DNA from: Solirubrobacteraceae bacterium
GTDB lineage: Bacteria > Actinomycetota > Thermoleophilia > Solirubrobacterales > Solirubrobacteraceae
Reading direction: 5' to 3'
Assembly (NCBI GenBank): GCA_017882455.1
Contig: JADGPL010000023.1
Coordinates: forward strand, 1-48,989
Length of the DNA: 48,989 nucleotides
This document shows positions 23,480-31,829 of this stretch, piece after piece. Position 1 is the first letter of the stretch, and each line of letters begins with the position of its first letter. The translations under genes were made by a program, and so were the position numbers. The notes under the pieces are model-generated. The model did no database searches. It saw only the letters and a list, made by a program, of their open reading frames with translations, and was not told the DNA's origin.

Positions 23480-25330
23480 CTAGGTATAGGTGAAGCGGTC
23501 GCCCGGGGGGTTCTTCTTGCTCTGCTTGGCGCCGGTTCTCGCGCGGACGTCGACCGCGCCCGTCTTGGTGCTCGCCGGCGTCACCGCCGTGCAGGAGCTG
23601 CTCGAGGTGCAGTCGACCGCCGAGGCGGGCGCCTTGCCGAAGTCGAAGGTCGTGGCCGAGCCGAGGGCGAAGCCGCTGCCCGTGATGGTGACGGCGGTGC
23701 CCCCCGCTTTGGGCCCGGTGGCGGGGCTCACGCTCGTGACCGTGGCCAGTCCGTACTTGAAGCGGTCTGACTTGCCCGTGGCGCTCGTGCCGTGGGGCGT
23801 GGCGACGGTGACGTCGACCGTGCCCGAGATGCCGGCCGGCGAGGTGGCGGTGATCGAGGTGTCGGAGTTGACCGTGAAGGAGGCGCTCGCCGAGCCGAAC
23901 TTGACCGCGGTGGCGCCTGTGAAGCCGGTGCCGGTGACGGTCACGCTCGTTCCGCCCGCGGCCGGGCCGCTCTTGGGCGAGAGGCCGCTCACAGCGGGCG
24001 CGGCCGGGGAGCCCACGGTGACACTCTGCGCGGTGCCGATGCTGGTGCCGTCGGAGGCGAACACGGTGAGCGCCACCTCATAGGTTCCGGCTTTGGGGAA
24101 GGTGTGGGTCAGGGTCGGCGTGCTCGTCTCGGTCGGGATGCTCAGGCCGGGCCCGTCGTTGAACTGCCAGTTGTAGTGGGCGACCCCGCCGGGCGCCGTC
24201 GAGCCACTCGCGTCGAAGCTCACGCTCTCGCCGCCCGCGGGGGCGCTCGTGAAGGTCGCCGTGGGCTCGGCGCCGGCGAACGTGAGCCGCTGCAGGCAGC
24301 CGTTGCCCTGGTTGCTCCACTCCTCCTGGTACCAGTAGAGGTGGCCGTCGATCACCTGGTTGTAGGGGGAGCCGTCGGGTGCTGTTCCGAGCGCGGTCCC
24401 CGTGCTTTCCTCGCACTTGTCGCCCACCTCGCCGCCGCTTCCGCCGATGTCGGTCCAGGCGTCGTTGGGTTCGGGGTCGGTGATCGACTCGTTGTGCTCG
24501 TGGCTGAGACCGCCCTGGAGCGCGCCGTCGGACGGTTTGCCGTTGGGGTGGTTGCCGTCGTCGCAGCCCGTGACCCCGGTCACGTAGGGATCGTTCGAGT
24601 AGATGATCTCGCCTCCGGCGAGCGGGATGTTGCCGTGGTAGGCGCAGTAGACGGGTTTGGAGGAGCCCGCGGAGCATTCGTGCCCGGAGGCCTGGAAGCA
24701 GTCCTCGACCCCGGGGGGCGTCAGCATGAAGTACTCGTGGGCGAGGTCGCGCGGCAGGCCGTGGGCGGTGATGTAGCTGGTGAGCTCGGCCTGCAGCTGG
24801 GCGTCGGTCAGGCAGATCGCCGCGCGCGTGCACCCGTTGGCCGGATAGGGGTCGGTGTCGACGATGGCGCCGCCGAAGTGGGATTCGTATTTGGCGAAGG
24901 CCCCGGCGGCGTCGTTGTACTGGGCGGAGACCGAGTCGACGTTCTCGTGCCCGCCGCTGTCATGGGCCAGGCCTTCGAGGTACTGATCGACGCCCGACTG
25001 GTATTCGGCGGGGTAGCTCGGCGAGCCTTTGGGCGCCCAGTAGAAGGTGTAGTTGGTGTTGGACGGCATCACGGGGCCGCCGTTGTAATCGAGGTTGGAG
25101 AAGAATTCGTCCAGCGGCCTGACCGCCGTCTTGATCACCTGATGGCCGCGCAGCGGCTGGTAGCTGAGCGTCTTGCCCGCTTCCACCTGCACGATCACGG
25201 CGGAGGCGCCGCTCGCGCTCACGCCGAGCACGGCGGCGGCGGCGAGCGCCGCCACCAGCGCGCGGCGCAGCCGTCCCCCCGCTGCCGCGCGATCGCTGAC
25301 TGTCCCCACGCAGCTGCGCACTCGATCCAT
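23480..25330 (-). CDS. secreted PKD- and IPT-domain protein with a HEHNE motif
   Basis: 616 residues from an ATG preceded by AAGGAGAGGGAG. A signal peptide (LRRALVAALAAAAVLGVSA, then SGASA) leads to a domain of about 300 residues resembling plant-type phosphate-induced (EXORDIUM-like) secreted proteins. It includes TNYTFYWAPKGSPSYPAEYQ and GGLSHEHNESITDPEPNDAW, the latter a possible metal-binding motif. A PKD domain follows (SFDASGSTAPGGVAHYNWQF), then two IPT/TIG domains (GLSPKSGPAAGGTSVTVTG and VSPATGPKAGGTAVTITGSG). Likely extracellular and carbohydrate- or surface-related. It interrupts the usual cdsA-dxr neighbourhood. The frame is open for another 280 codons upstream, which is a shadow of cdsA. 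Confidence 0.8.
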   Translation of the reverse strand: MDRVRSCVGTVSDRAAAGGRLRRALVAALAAAAVLGVSASGASAVIVQVEAGKTLSYQPLRGHQVIKTAVRPLDEFFSNLDYNGGPVMPSNTNYTFYWAPKGSPSYPAEYQSGVDQYLEGLAHDSGGHENVDSVSAQYNDAAGAFAKYESHFGGAIVDTDPYPANGCTRAAICLTDAQLQAELTSYITAHGLPRDLAHEYFMLTPPGVEDCFQASGHECSAGSSKPVYCAYHGNIPLAGGEIIYSNDPYVTGVTGCDDGNHPNGKPSDGALQGGLSHEHNESITDPEPNDAWTDIGGSGGEVGDKCEESTGTALGTAPDGSPYNQVIDGHLYWYQEEWSNQGNGCLQRLTFAGAEPTATFTSAPAGGESVSFDASGSTAPGGVAHYNWQFNDGPGLSIPTETSTPTLTHTFPKAGTYEVALTVFASDGTSIGTAQSVTVGSPAAPAVSGLSPKSGPAAGGTSVTVTGTGFTGATAVKFGSASASFTVNSDTSITATSPAGISGTVDVTVATPHGTSATGKSDRFKYGLATVTSVSPATGPKAGGTAVTITGSGFALGSATTFDFGKAPASAVDCTSSSSCTAVTPASTKTGAVDVRARTGAKQSKKNPPGDRFTYT

Positions 25331-25467
25331 GATCTCCCTCTCCTTGCCGGTGGACTCCCTCGGTCCGCTGACAACGGTACACCCCGGATGGCTCTCGTGT
25401 CTAGTGGAGTGACCTGACTCGGGCATGCGCCAAAGGCTGCCAGGGGCGATCGGGCCTGGAGTGAAGA

Positions 25468-26379
25468 TCAGGTGTAGGCGGCCCAGATGTAGTAGCCGAC
25501 GACGGCCGTGAACATCACGGCGTCGAGCCGGTCCAGCGCCCCCCCGTGGGCGCCGAACAGCCCGCCCGAGTCCTTGGTCCCGGCCTCGCGCTTGACGAAG
25601 GACTCGAACAGGTCGCCGACGGGCGCCGCCAGCGCCACGCCGAGGCCGAGCACGAGCGCGTGCGTGCCCGGCAGCCATTCCTGGTAGCGCCCGGCGATCC
25701 ACACCCCGAGCACGGCGCACGCCATCCCGATCAGGAGTCCCTCGACGGTCTTGTTTGGAGAGATATGGCTCGCCAGCGGACGGCGGCCGAAGGTGCGCCC
25801 GCCCAGGTAGGCGCCGGTGTCGCCGAGGAATGTGCCCACGAGCACGTCGATCACGATTCCCAGGCCATGGGGCAGCCCGCGCAGCAGCACGGCGTGCGCG
25901 AGCGCGAAGCCGATCCAGTAGATCCCGAGCAGGGTCACGGCCATCGAGGCGACCGAGGGGCGCGGCTGCAGGAGCGTCAGCCCGAACAGCATCGGCAGAA
26001 CCGCCACGGCCACGAGCAGCACCTGGAACTGGTTGCCGTAGAGCGCGGCCAGCAGCAGCGCGGCGAGCGCGATCAGGCCGGCGAGGCGTACGGGGCGGGC
26101 GCGCTCGTACATTCCGTAGAGCTCGTGCATACAGGCGCCGCCGAGCACCATCATCCCGAGCGCGAACACGAGGCCGCACTCGATCACCAGGAACGGCGCG
26201 ACCGCGATCGCCGGGATCGCCACGAGCACGCGTGCGCTCAGCTCAGAGCGAGGCCTGCGCGCCGCGGCGCGCCGCGGCGCCCGTCGTGGGCGAGCGGGCC
26301 GGCGGGCCGGCGGCGCCGCGGCGGGTTGGGGTCGCCTGGGGCGCCGGGCGCCGCCGGGCGTATGCGGCCCGCTGGCCAT
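25468..26379 (-). CDS. cdsA: phosphatidate cytidylyltransferase
   Basis: 303 residues; makes CDP-diacylglycerol for phospholipid synthesis. An Arg/Pro/Ala-rich N-terminal tail of about 45 residues is followed by about eight membrane helices. The signature is near the C-terminus: VGTFLGDTGAYLGGRTFGRR, SPNKTVEGLLIGM and PVGDLFESFVKREAGTKDSG. It begins 11 bp after uppS in the usual uppS-cdsA order. PgsA (15509-16234) would use its product. Confidence 0.94.
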   Translation of the reverse strand: MASGPHTPGGARRPRRPQPAAAPPARRPARPRRAPRRAAARRPRSELSARVLVAIPAIAVAPFLVIECGLVFALGMMVLGGACMHELYGMYERARPVRLAGLIALAALLLAALYGNQFQVLLVAVAVLPMLFGLTLLQPRPSVASMAVTLLGIYWIGFALAHAVLLRGLPHGLGIVIDVLVGTFLGDTGAYLGGRTFGRRPLASHISPNKTVEGLLIGMACAVLGVWIAGRYQEWLPGTHALVLGLGVALAAPVGDLFESFVKREAGTKDSGGLFGAHGGALDRLDAVMFTAVVGYYIWAAYT

Positions 26380-26389
26380 CAGCGGCCCC

Positions 26390-27103
26390 TCATCGCCCGC
26401 CGAATCGGCGCCGGCGCTCGGCGTACTCGGCGAGGGACTCCTCGAGCGCCTCGCGCGTGAAGTCGGGCCACAGCTCCTCGCGGAAGATCAGCTCGGAGTA
26501 GGCCGACTGCCACAGCAGGTAGTTGGAGAGCCGTCGCTCGCCGCTGGTGCGGATGATCAGGTCGGGATCGTGCATCTCGGGTGCATAGAGGCATGCGCGG
26601 AACTCGGCTTCGGTGGTGCCGGTGAAGCGGCGGGCGGCATCGACGATCTCGGCGCGTCCGCCGTAGTTGAAGGCCACGAACATCGTGATGCGGCTGTTGC
26701 CCTGCGTCATCTCTTCAGCCCAGCCCATCTGCTCCTGAAGCCGCTCGCTGACGTCCTCGCGACGCCCGATGAAGCGCATCCGCACCCCTTCGGAGTGCAG
26801 CTCGGGGGTTTCTCCGGCGATCCGCGCCGAGAACATGTCCATCAGCCCCTGGACCTCGTCGGCGGGTCGCGACCAGTTCTCGGTCGAGAACGAGTACACG
26901 GTGAACTCCTCGATCCCGAGCTCGGCCGCGTCGCGCAGGCGCGCCTTGACGGTGTCGGCGCCCGCGCTGTGGCCGTCGTTGACCGGGACCCCGCGAGCCT
27001 GCGCCCAGCGTCCGTTGCCGTCGGTGATGACGGCGACATACCGGGCCACAGGGCTGGCCGATCTCAGATCGGCCGCCGAGGCGCGTTCCCCGGCGGCGGC
27101 CAT
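26390..27103 (-). CDS. uppS: isoprenyl (undecaprenyl) diphosphate synthase
   Basis: 237 residues; cis-prenyltransferase that makes the polyprenyl carrier for cell-wall synthesis. Active-site start VAVITDGNGRWAQARGVPV (the catalytic Asp precedes GNGRWA); FTVYSFSTENWSRPADEV; and the terminal RTSGERRLSNYLLWQSAYSE binding the homoallylic substrate. The first 25 residues are a short variable tail. Its ATG overlaps the frr stop by one base, and cdsA follows after 11 bp. Confidence 0.95.
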   Translation of the reverse strand: MAAAGERASAADLRSASPVARYVAVITDGNGRWAQARGVPVNDGHSAGADTVKARLRDAAELGIEEFTVYSFSTENWSRPADEVQGLMDMFSARIAGETPELHSEGVRMRFIGRREDVSERLQEQMGWAEEMTQGNSRITMFVAFNYGGRAEIVDAARRFTGTTEAEFRACLYAPEMHDPDLIIRTSGERRLSNYLLWQSAYSELIFREELWPDFTREALEESLAEYAERRRRFGGR

Positions 27104-27675
27104 CAGACTGCGAGGATCTCCTCTTCCTTGGCCTTGAGCACGGTGTCCAGCTCCCCGATGCGCCCGTCGGTCAGCTTCTGCAGCTCGACCTCCGCGCGGT
27201 GCTCGTCATCGGAGGAGGCTTCGCCCTCGGCCTTCAGCTCGCGCAGGTGCTGCATCGTGTCGCGGCGCACGTTGCGGATCGCCACGCGACCCTCCTCGGC
27301 GAGGTTGCGCACGACCTTGACCAGCTCGCGCCGGCGCTCTTCTGTGAGTTCGGGGACGACCAGGCGCACCACGTTGCCGTCGTTGGAGGGCGTGAGCCCC
27401 ACGTCGGACTCGTTGATCGCCTTCTCGATCGCCTTGATCGAGGACTTGTCGTAGGGCTGCACGGTCAGCAGCCGCGCTTCGGGCGCCGAGATCGTGGAGA
27501 GCTGGTTCAGCGGCGTCATGGCGCCGTAGTAGTCGACCTGGACGCGGTCCAGCAGGGACGGGCTCGCGCGACCGGTGCGGACGGTCGAGAACTCGTGGTG
27601 TGCGGACTCGAGCGATTTGCCCATCCGCTCGCCCGCGTCCTGGAGCAGTTCGTCGATCAGGTTTTCAGCCGCCAT
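27103..27675 (-). CDS. frr: ribosome recycling factor
   Basis: 190 residues, close to the standard 185. Splits post-termination ribosomes with EF-G. Landmarks: FSTVRTGRASPSLLDRVQVD, TPLNQLSTISAPEARLL, VRLVVPELTEERRRELVKVV and a C-terminal coiled helix rich in Glu/Lys. The start overlaps the pyrH 3' end by 11 bases, showing coupling in the rpsB-tsf-pyrH-frr order. Confidence 0.96.
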   Translation of the reverse strand: MAAENLIDELLQDAGERMGKSLESAHHEFSTVRTGRASPSLLDRVQVDYYGAMTPLNQLSTISAPEARLLTVQPYDKSSIKAIEKAINESDVGLTPSNDGNVVRLVVPELTEERRRELVKVVRNLAEEGRVAIRNVRRDTMQHLRELKAEGEASSDDEHRAEVELQKLTDGRIGELDTVLKAKEEEILAV

Positions 27676-28405
27676 CGCCCTCTCCTCCTGCTGTCGTGAC
27701 GAGCGTGCCCACGCGTTCGCCTGAGATTATCCGCGCGAGGCTCGTCTCGTCATCCATGTTGAAGACGTTCAGCGGCATGCCGTTCTCCATGCACAGCGCC
27801 AGAGCCGTCGAGTCCATCACACGCAGGCGCCGCTCGATCGCCTCCATGTGGGTGATCTCGGGGATGAACTCGGCGCTCGGGTCGAGTGCCGGGTCGGCCG
27901 AGTAGACGCCCTCGACCCCGTTCTTGGCCATCAGGATGATCTCCGCGTGGATCTCGGCCGCGCGCAGCGCGGCGGCGGTGTCGGTCGTGAAGAACGGGTT
28001 GCCGGTGCCGGCCGCGAAGATCACCACGCGTCCCTTCTCCAGGTGGCGCATGGCGCGGCGGCGGATGTAGGGCTCGGCCACCTCGGATATGCCCAGCGCG
28101 GACTGGACGCGGGTGTTGGTGCCGCTCTTCTCGAGCGCATCCTGCAACGGCAGGGCGTTCAGGACCGTGGCGAGCATGCCCATGTAGTCGGCCGTAGCCC
28201 GGTCCATGCCCGCGGCGGCGCCCTTCATCCCGCGGTAGATGTTGCCGGCTCCCACCACGATCGCGACCTCGACGCCCTGGTCGCGTACGTCCGTCACCTG
28301 GCGCGCCACCGCGGCGACGCGCTCGGGGTCGGTCCCGTACTCGAGCTCACCCATCAGCGCCTCGCCGGAGAGCTTCAGGAGTATGCGTGTGAAGGCAGGG
28401 GCCAT
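27665..28405 (-). CDS. pyrH: uridylate kinase
   Basis: 246 residues; phosphorylates UMP to UDP, hexameric in bacteria. ILLKLSGEALMGELEYGTDP at the N-terminus, VEVAIVVGAGNIYRGM, ATADYMGMLATVLNALPLQD, VIFAAGTGNPFFTTDTAAAL. The -10 TAGGCT lies 7 bases before the ATG, so pyrH probably starts a leaderless transcript of its own despite sitting behind tsf. Confidence 0.96.
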   Translation of the reverse strand: MAPAFTRILLKLSGEALMGELEYGTDPERVAAVARQVTDVRDQGVEVAIVVGAGNIYRGMKGAAAGMDRATADYMGMLATVLNALPLQDALEKSGTNTRVQSALGISEVAEPYIRRRAMRHLEKGRVVIFAAGTGNPFFTTDTAAALRAAEIHAEIILMAKNGVEGVYSADPALDPSAEFIPEITHMEAIERRLRVMDSTALALCMENGMPLNVFNMDDETSLARIISGERVGTLVTTAGGEGDGG

Positions 28406-28412
28406 CGGCGGC

Positions 28413-28442
28413 AGCCTATCCCGTTACCGAGCCGTTACCGAG
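28413..28442 (-). promoter_or_regulatory. pyrH -10 element and an 11-bp direct repeat
   Basis: TAGGCT (28413-28418, minus) precedes the pyrH ATG by 7 bases. Immediately upstream CCGTTACCGAG occurs twice in tandem (28421-28442), possibly a regulator site or an accidental duplication. Confidence 0.45.
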
Positions 28443-28454
28443 CCCCGTGAGGGT

Positions 28455-29060
28455 CTATTGGCCTATGGCGAAGCGTGCGAACCGGCGTATGACCACATTC
28501 TCACCTGTGGTCGCCGTGAGCTCGTCGCGCAGCTGCTGGACGGTCTTGCCCTCGAACTTGGGATTGTGCATCTCCTGCTCGAGCAGCACGATCGTCGCGA
28601 GCCACGAGTCGAGCTTGCCGGAGACGATTTTCTCGCGCACGTTCTCCGGCTTGTCGGCCGCCTCCTGCTCGTAGATGCGCGCCTCGGCGTCACGCTGCTC
28701 GGCCGGGACGTCCTCACGACTGACGTATTTGACGGTTGGCGTGGCCGCGATCTGCATGGCCACCTCGCGCGCGAAGGTGACGAAGTCCTCGTTCTTGGCC
28801 ACGAAGTCGGTGTTGCAGTCGACCTCGATCAGCACCCCCACCTTGGAGCCGGCGTGCACATATGCCTGAACCGTCCCCTCCGTGGCCGCGCGCTCGCCGA
28901 GATCCTGGATCTTCTTGCCCTGCTTGACGCGCAGGATCTCGATCGCCTTCTCGATGTCGCCCTCGGCCTCGGTGAGGGCCTTCTTGCAGTCCATCATGCC
29001 CGCGCCTGTGCGCTCGCGCAGGGCCTTTACGTCTTTCGCTCCGATCTCGACCGTGCTCAT
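28455..29060 (-). CDS. tsf: elongation factor Ts
   Basis: 201 residues, the short form. Nucleotide exchange factor for EF-Tu. The N-terminal UBA-like domain starts KDVKALRERTGAGMMDCKKA; the core has CNTDFVAKNEDFVTFAREVA. The C-terminal end is FEGKTVQQLRDELTATTGEN plus a basic tail. It overlaps the rpsB stop by four bases (ATGA). Confidence 0.96.
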   Translation of the reverse strand: MSTVEIGAKDVKALRERTGAGMMDCKKALTEAEGDIEKAIEILRVKQGKKIQDLGERAATEGTVQAYVHAGSKVGVLIEVDCNTDFVAKNEDFVTFAREVAMQIAATPTVKYVSREDVPAEQRDAEARIYEQEAADKPENVREKIVSGKLDSWLATIVLLEQEMHNPKFEGKTVQQLRDELTATTGENVVIRRFARFAIGQ

Positions 29061-30199
29061 GTGGCGCTCGTCTCCGGTGTCGTCTGCTCAGCCGCCTGTG
29101 CCGGTGGCTCCGGTGCGGGGGCGCTCGCCACGGGCGTGGCCGGCTCCGCGACGGGCTCGGCGCTTTCTGCGACCGTCTCCGGCGGGGCCGAGGTCGGTGC
29201 CGCGGGTTTGTCCTCGTCAGCGCTCGCCGCCATCGGCGTCACCGACTCGGTGATCGGCTCGGACGGAGCCGGGGTTGGGGGCACCGGCACGGTCTCCGGA
29301 GCCGGTTTCTGCGCCGCCGCCGTTGCTGCGGCTCGTTCGGCCGCCGCTTTGTCGGCTGTGGCTTTCTCGGCGGCCGCTTTCTCCTCGGCCTCCTTCTTGG
29401 CCTGCTCCTCGGCCTCGCGCTTGGCCTGCTCCTCGGCTTCGCGCTTGGCGCGGGCCTCAGCCTCGATGCGGGCCTTCTCTTCGGCTTCCTGGCGAGCGCG
29501 TTCCTCCTCGCGGCGGAAGACCGAGTGGCCCTCGGAGACGACCTGTCCGATCGCCTGTGTGATCAGCGCGCAGGAGCGGATCGCGTCGTCGTTGCCCGGG
29601 ACCACGAAGTCGATGCCGTCGGGGTCGCAGTTGGTGTCGACCAGGCCGATGATCGGGATGCGCAGGCGCCGGGCCTCTTTGACCGCGATCTCCTCGGTCT
29701 TGAGGTCGATCACGAACATCGCGTCGGGCACGCGCTGCATGTTCTTCACGCCTCCGAGGTTGGCGCGCAGCTTCTCCAGGTCGGCCTGCGCAGCCATGCG
29801 CTCGCGGGTCGGCAGCAGGGCGAGCTGGCCCTCGGCCTCGAAGCGTTCGAGGTCGTGCAGCCGGCGGATGCGCAGGCTGATCGTCTGGAAGTTCGTCAAC
29901 AGGCCACCGAGCCAGCGGTGGTTCACGAACGGCATGTCGGCCGCTTCGGCGACCTCCTTGACGGTGTCGCGGGCCTGCTTCTTGGTGCCCACGAACAGCA
30001 CCGTTCCGCCGCGGTGGGCCACGGTCCCGGCGAACTCCTGGGCCTGGGCGAGCAGGCCTTGAGTCTTGAGCAGGTCGATGATGTAGATGCCGCCGCGCTC
30101 ACCGAATATGAAGCGGCGCATCTTAGGGTTCCAGCGGCGCGTCTGATGGCCGAAGTGAACGCCGGCCTCCAGCAGCTCCGCGATGCCTACGTCAGCCAC
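29057..30199 (-). CDS. rpsB: 30S ribosomal protein S2 with long C-terminal extension
   Basis: 380 residues. The S2 core (1-230) starts ELLEAGVHFGHQTRRWNPKM and includes RWLGGLLTNFQTI and VVPGNDDAIRSCALI. About 150 further residues follow: a charged repeat of (A/R)EAEEQAK(R/K) units, predicted coiled coil, then an Ala/Pro/Thr-rich acidic tail. Bacterial S2 is usually 230-260 residues. The GTG start has AAGGGAG six nt upstream. First gene of the translation block. Confidence 0.95.
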   Translation of the reverse strand: MADVGIAELLEAGVHFGHQTRRWNPKMRRFIFGERGGIYIIDLLKTQGLLAQAQEFAGTVAHRGGTVLFVGTKKQARDTVKEVAEAADMPFVNHRWLGGLLTNFQTISLRIRRLHDLERFEAEGQLALLPTRERMAAQADLEKLRANLGGVKNMQRVPDAMFVIDLKTEEIAVKEARRLRIPIIGLVDTNCDPDGIDFVVPGNDDAIRSCALITQAIGQVVSEGHSVFRREEERARQEAEEKARIEAEARAKREAEEQAKREAEEQAKKEAEEKAAAEKATADKAAAERAAATAAAQKPAPETVPVPPTPAPSEPITESVTPMAASADEDKPAAPTSAPPETVAESAEPVAEPATPVASAPAPEPPAQAAEQTTPETSAT

Positions 30200-30330
30200 G
30201 GGCTACTCCCTTGTATGTGTGCGATTGAGTTCCGCGTGGATGGAGCGGACCCGAAGCCGGCGAGAGAGTCGCTGCTCCGGGCAGGGCCGCGATCCACGAC
30301 CACGCGGGTCGAAGATCCGAGTTGAAGCTG

Positions 30331-31047
30331 TCAGGATAGCTCTTCGGCGCGGGCCAGTGCCGCCGCGAGGTCCTCGGGCAGGGGCGAGAGGATCTCGACG
30401 GGATCGCCTGTGAGCGGGTGGGCGAAGGCCAGGCGGGTGGCGTGCAGGAACTGGCGGCGCAGCCCGAGCATGCCCGCGCTGCCGTACTCGGGGTCTCCGC
30501 ACACCGGGTGCCCGATCGCCTGCAGGTGCACGCGGATCTGGTGGGTGCGCCCCGTGTCCAGGCGCAGGCGCAGGAGCGAGGTGTCCGCGAGCGCGCGCTC
30601 GAGCTCGAAATGGGTTCGCGCTTCACGGGCAGCCGATCCACCGACGGTCATGCGCGTGCGCACCCGCGGGTCGCGACCGATCGGCGCCTCGATGGTTCCC
30701 GTGCGCGCTGGGGGACGCCCCTCGACCAGGGCCAGGTATTCGCGCTCGATCTCACGGGCGGAGAGGGCGCTCTGCAGGCGCCGGTGCGCCTCCTCGGAGC
30801 GGGCCACGACCATCAGCCCCGATGTGTCGCGATCGAGGCGGTGCACGATCCCGGGACGTTCGGGATCCCACCCGGTCTCGCCGCCCTCGCCGACGGCCAG
30901 CAGCGGCGCGAGCATCTGGGAGAGCGTGTCCTCGCGGTGCCCGCGCGCGGGGTGCACGACCAGGCCGGGACCCTTGTCGACCACGAGCAGGTGCTCGTCC
31001 TGGAAGACGATCGTGAATCCGTTCTCGGCGGGGCTGGCTCTGATCAC
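30331..31047 (-). CDS. rluD: RluD-family 23S/tRNA pseudouridine synthase, no S4 domain
   Basis: 238 residues from a GTG that overlaps the lspA stop by four bases. It opens straight into the catalytic domain (FTIVFQDEHLLVVDKGPGLV). The catalytic Asp is in GIVHRLDRDTSGLMVVA; LRLDTGRTHQIRVHLQAIGH and GDPEYG complete the RluA/RluD pattern. The usual N-terminal S4 RNA-binding domain is missing, so target choice (rRNA or tRNA) is unclear. Part of the lspA-rluD pair seen in many bacteria. Confidence 0.92.
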   Translation of the reverse strand: MIRASPAENGFTIVFQDEHLLVVDKGPGLVVHPARGHREDTLSQMLAPLLAVGEGGETGWDPERPGIVHRLDRDTSGLMVVARSEEAHRRLQSALSAREIEREYLALVEGRPPARTGTIEAPIGRDPRVRTRMTVGGSAAREARTHFELERALADTSLLRLRLDTGRTHQIRVHLQAIGHPVCGDPEYGSAGMLGLRRQFLHATRLAFAHPLTGDPVEILSPLPEDLAAALARAEELS

Positions 31048-31520
31048 GTCTCGGTACGGCGGGAGCTGTCGATGAGCAGGAACAGGATCAGTATGCCCAG
31101 CGTGATCGAGGCGTCGGCCAGGTTGAACGGCGGCCAGCCGAGCGGCAGCTTGACGAAGTCGGTGACCGAGCCGTCGCGCAGGCGGTCGAGGATGTTCCCC
31201 ACGGCGCCGCCGACGAGCATGCCCGTGGGCAGCCACATCAGGCGTCGGGAGGCGTGCAGGGCGAAGTACACGAGCAGGACCACCAGCGCGAGCGCGATCA
31301 GGATCGTGACCGCGACGTGGCTGCCGGGGAGAAAGCCGAAGGCGACGCCGTGGTTGCGGGTGTTGACGAGTTGCACGCCGGGCAGGAACCTGCGCTGTTC
31401 GCCGGGGGTGATCGAGCTGCGCACGAGGCGCTTGGTGAGCTGGTCGAGCGCCACCACCGCGATCGCGACGAGCAGCGCGAGCAGCCATGCGGCCCCCCGC
31501 CGGTCTGCGATCGTTCGCAC
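31044..31520 (-). CDS. lspA: lipoprotein signal peptidase II
   Basis: 158 residues, four membrane helices. Cuts signal peptides of lipoproteins such as the two in this window. Catalytic aspartates sit in GGAVGNILDRLRDGSVTDF and PPFNLADASITLG; LVNTRNHGVAFGFL is the conserved loop. Overlaps the rluD start by four bases. Confidence 0.96.
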   Translation of the reverse strand: MRTIADRRGAAWLLALLVAIAVVALDQLTKRLVRSSITPGEQRRFLPGVQLVNTRNHGVAFGFLPGSHVAVTILIALALVVLLVYFALHASRRLMWLPTGMLVGGAVGNILDRLRDGSVTDFVKLPLGWPPFNLADASITLGILILFLLIDSSRRTET

Positions 31521-31526
31521 GGGCGC

Positions 31527-31829
31527 TCAGCCGTGGATCAGGCGCCCGACGACCACGCTGTTGATGATCTCGAGCGTGATGATGGCGAGGATCGGGCTGA
31601 GGTCGAGTCCCCCGAAGCTCGGCAGGACGCGCCGGAAGAGCCGCAGGAACGGTTCGCAGACGTCGCGCAGGAAGCCGATCACGCTGCTCGTGGCGCGCGT
31701 GTAGGGCGGGCGCAGACCAGCCGAGAACAGCAGCTGGATCACGATGTGCAGGATGATCAGCAGCGTGTAGACGTAGATCAGCGTCGAGAGGAAGTCGGCG
31801 ACGTCGGTGCGGGCGGTGGCGAGGATCAT
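31527..31829 (-). CDS. YggT-family membrane protein
   Basis: 100 residues with two hydrophobic segments (FLSTLIYVYTLLIILHIVIQ and LSPILAIITLEIINSVV). The YggT signature is FLRDVCEPFLRLFRRVLPSF, followed by GGLDLSP. The molecular role is unknown; the gene commonly lies with sepF and proC in the division cluster, as here. The ATG overlaps the proC stop (ATGA), so the longer open frame upstream is discarded. Confidence 0.9.
   Translation of the reverse strand: MILATARTDVADFLSTLIYVYTLLIILHIVIQLLFSAGLRPPYTRATSSVIGFLRDVCEPFLRLFRRVLPSFGGLDLSPILAIITLEIINSVVVGRLIHG

Noticed and set aside
25331-26179. Upstream extension of the PKD/IPT frame
   Set aside because: It lies in another frame of cdsA and reads Arg/Ala-rich noise; signal peptide and ribosome site fix the start at 25330.
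29380-29480. Regular repeats in rpsB resembling an array
   Set aside because: They encode the coiled-coil repeat; no constant repeat with unique spacers, so not CRISPR. No CRISPR array was seen anywhere in the window.
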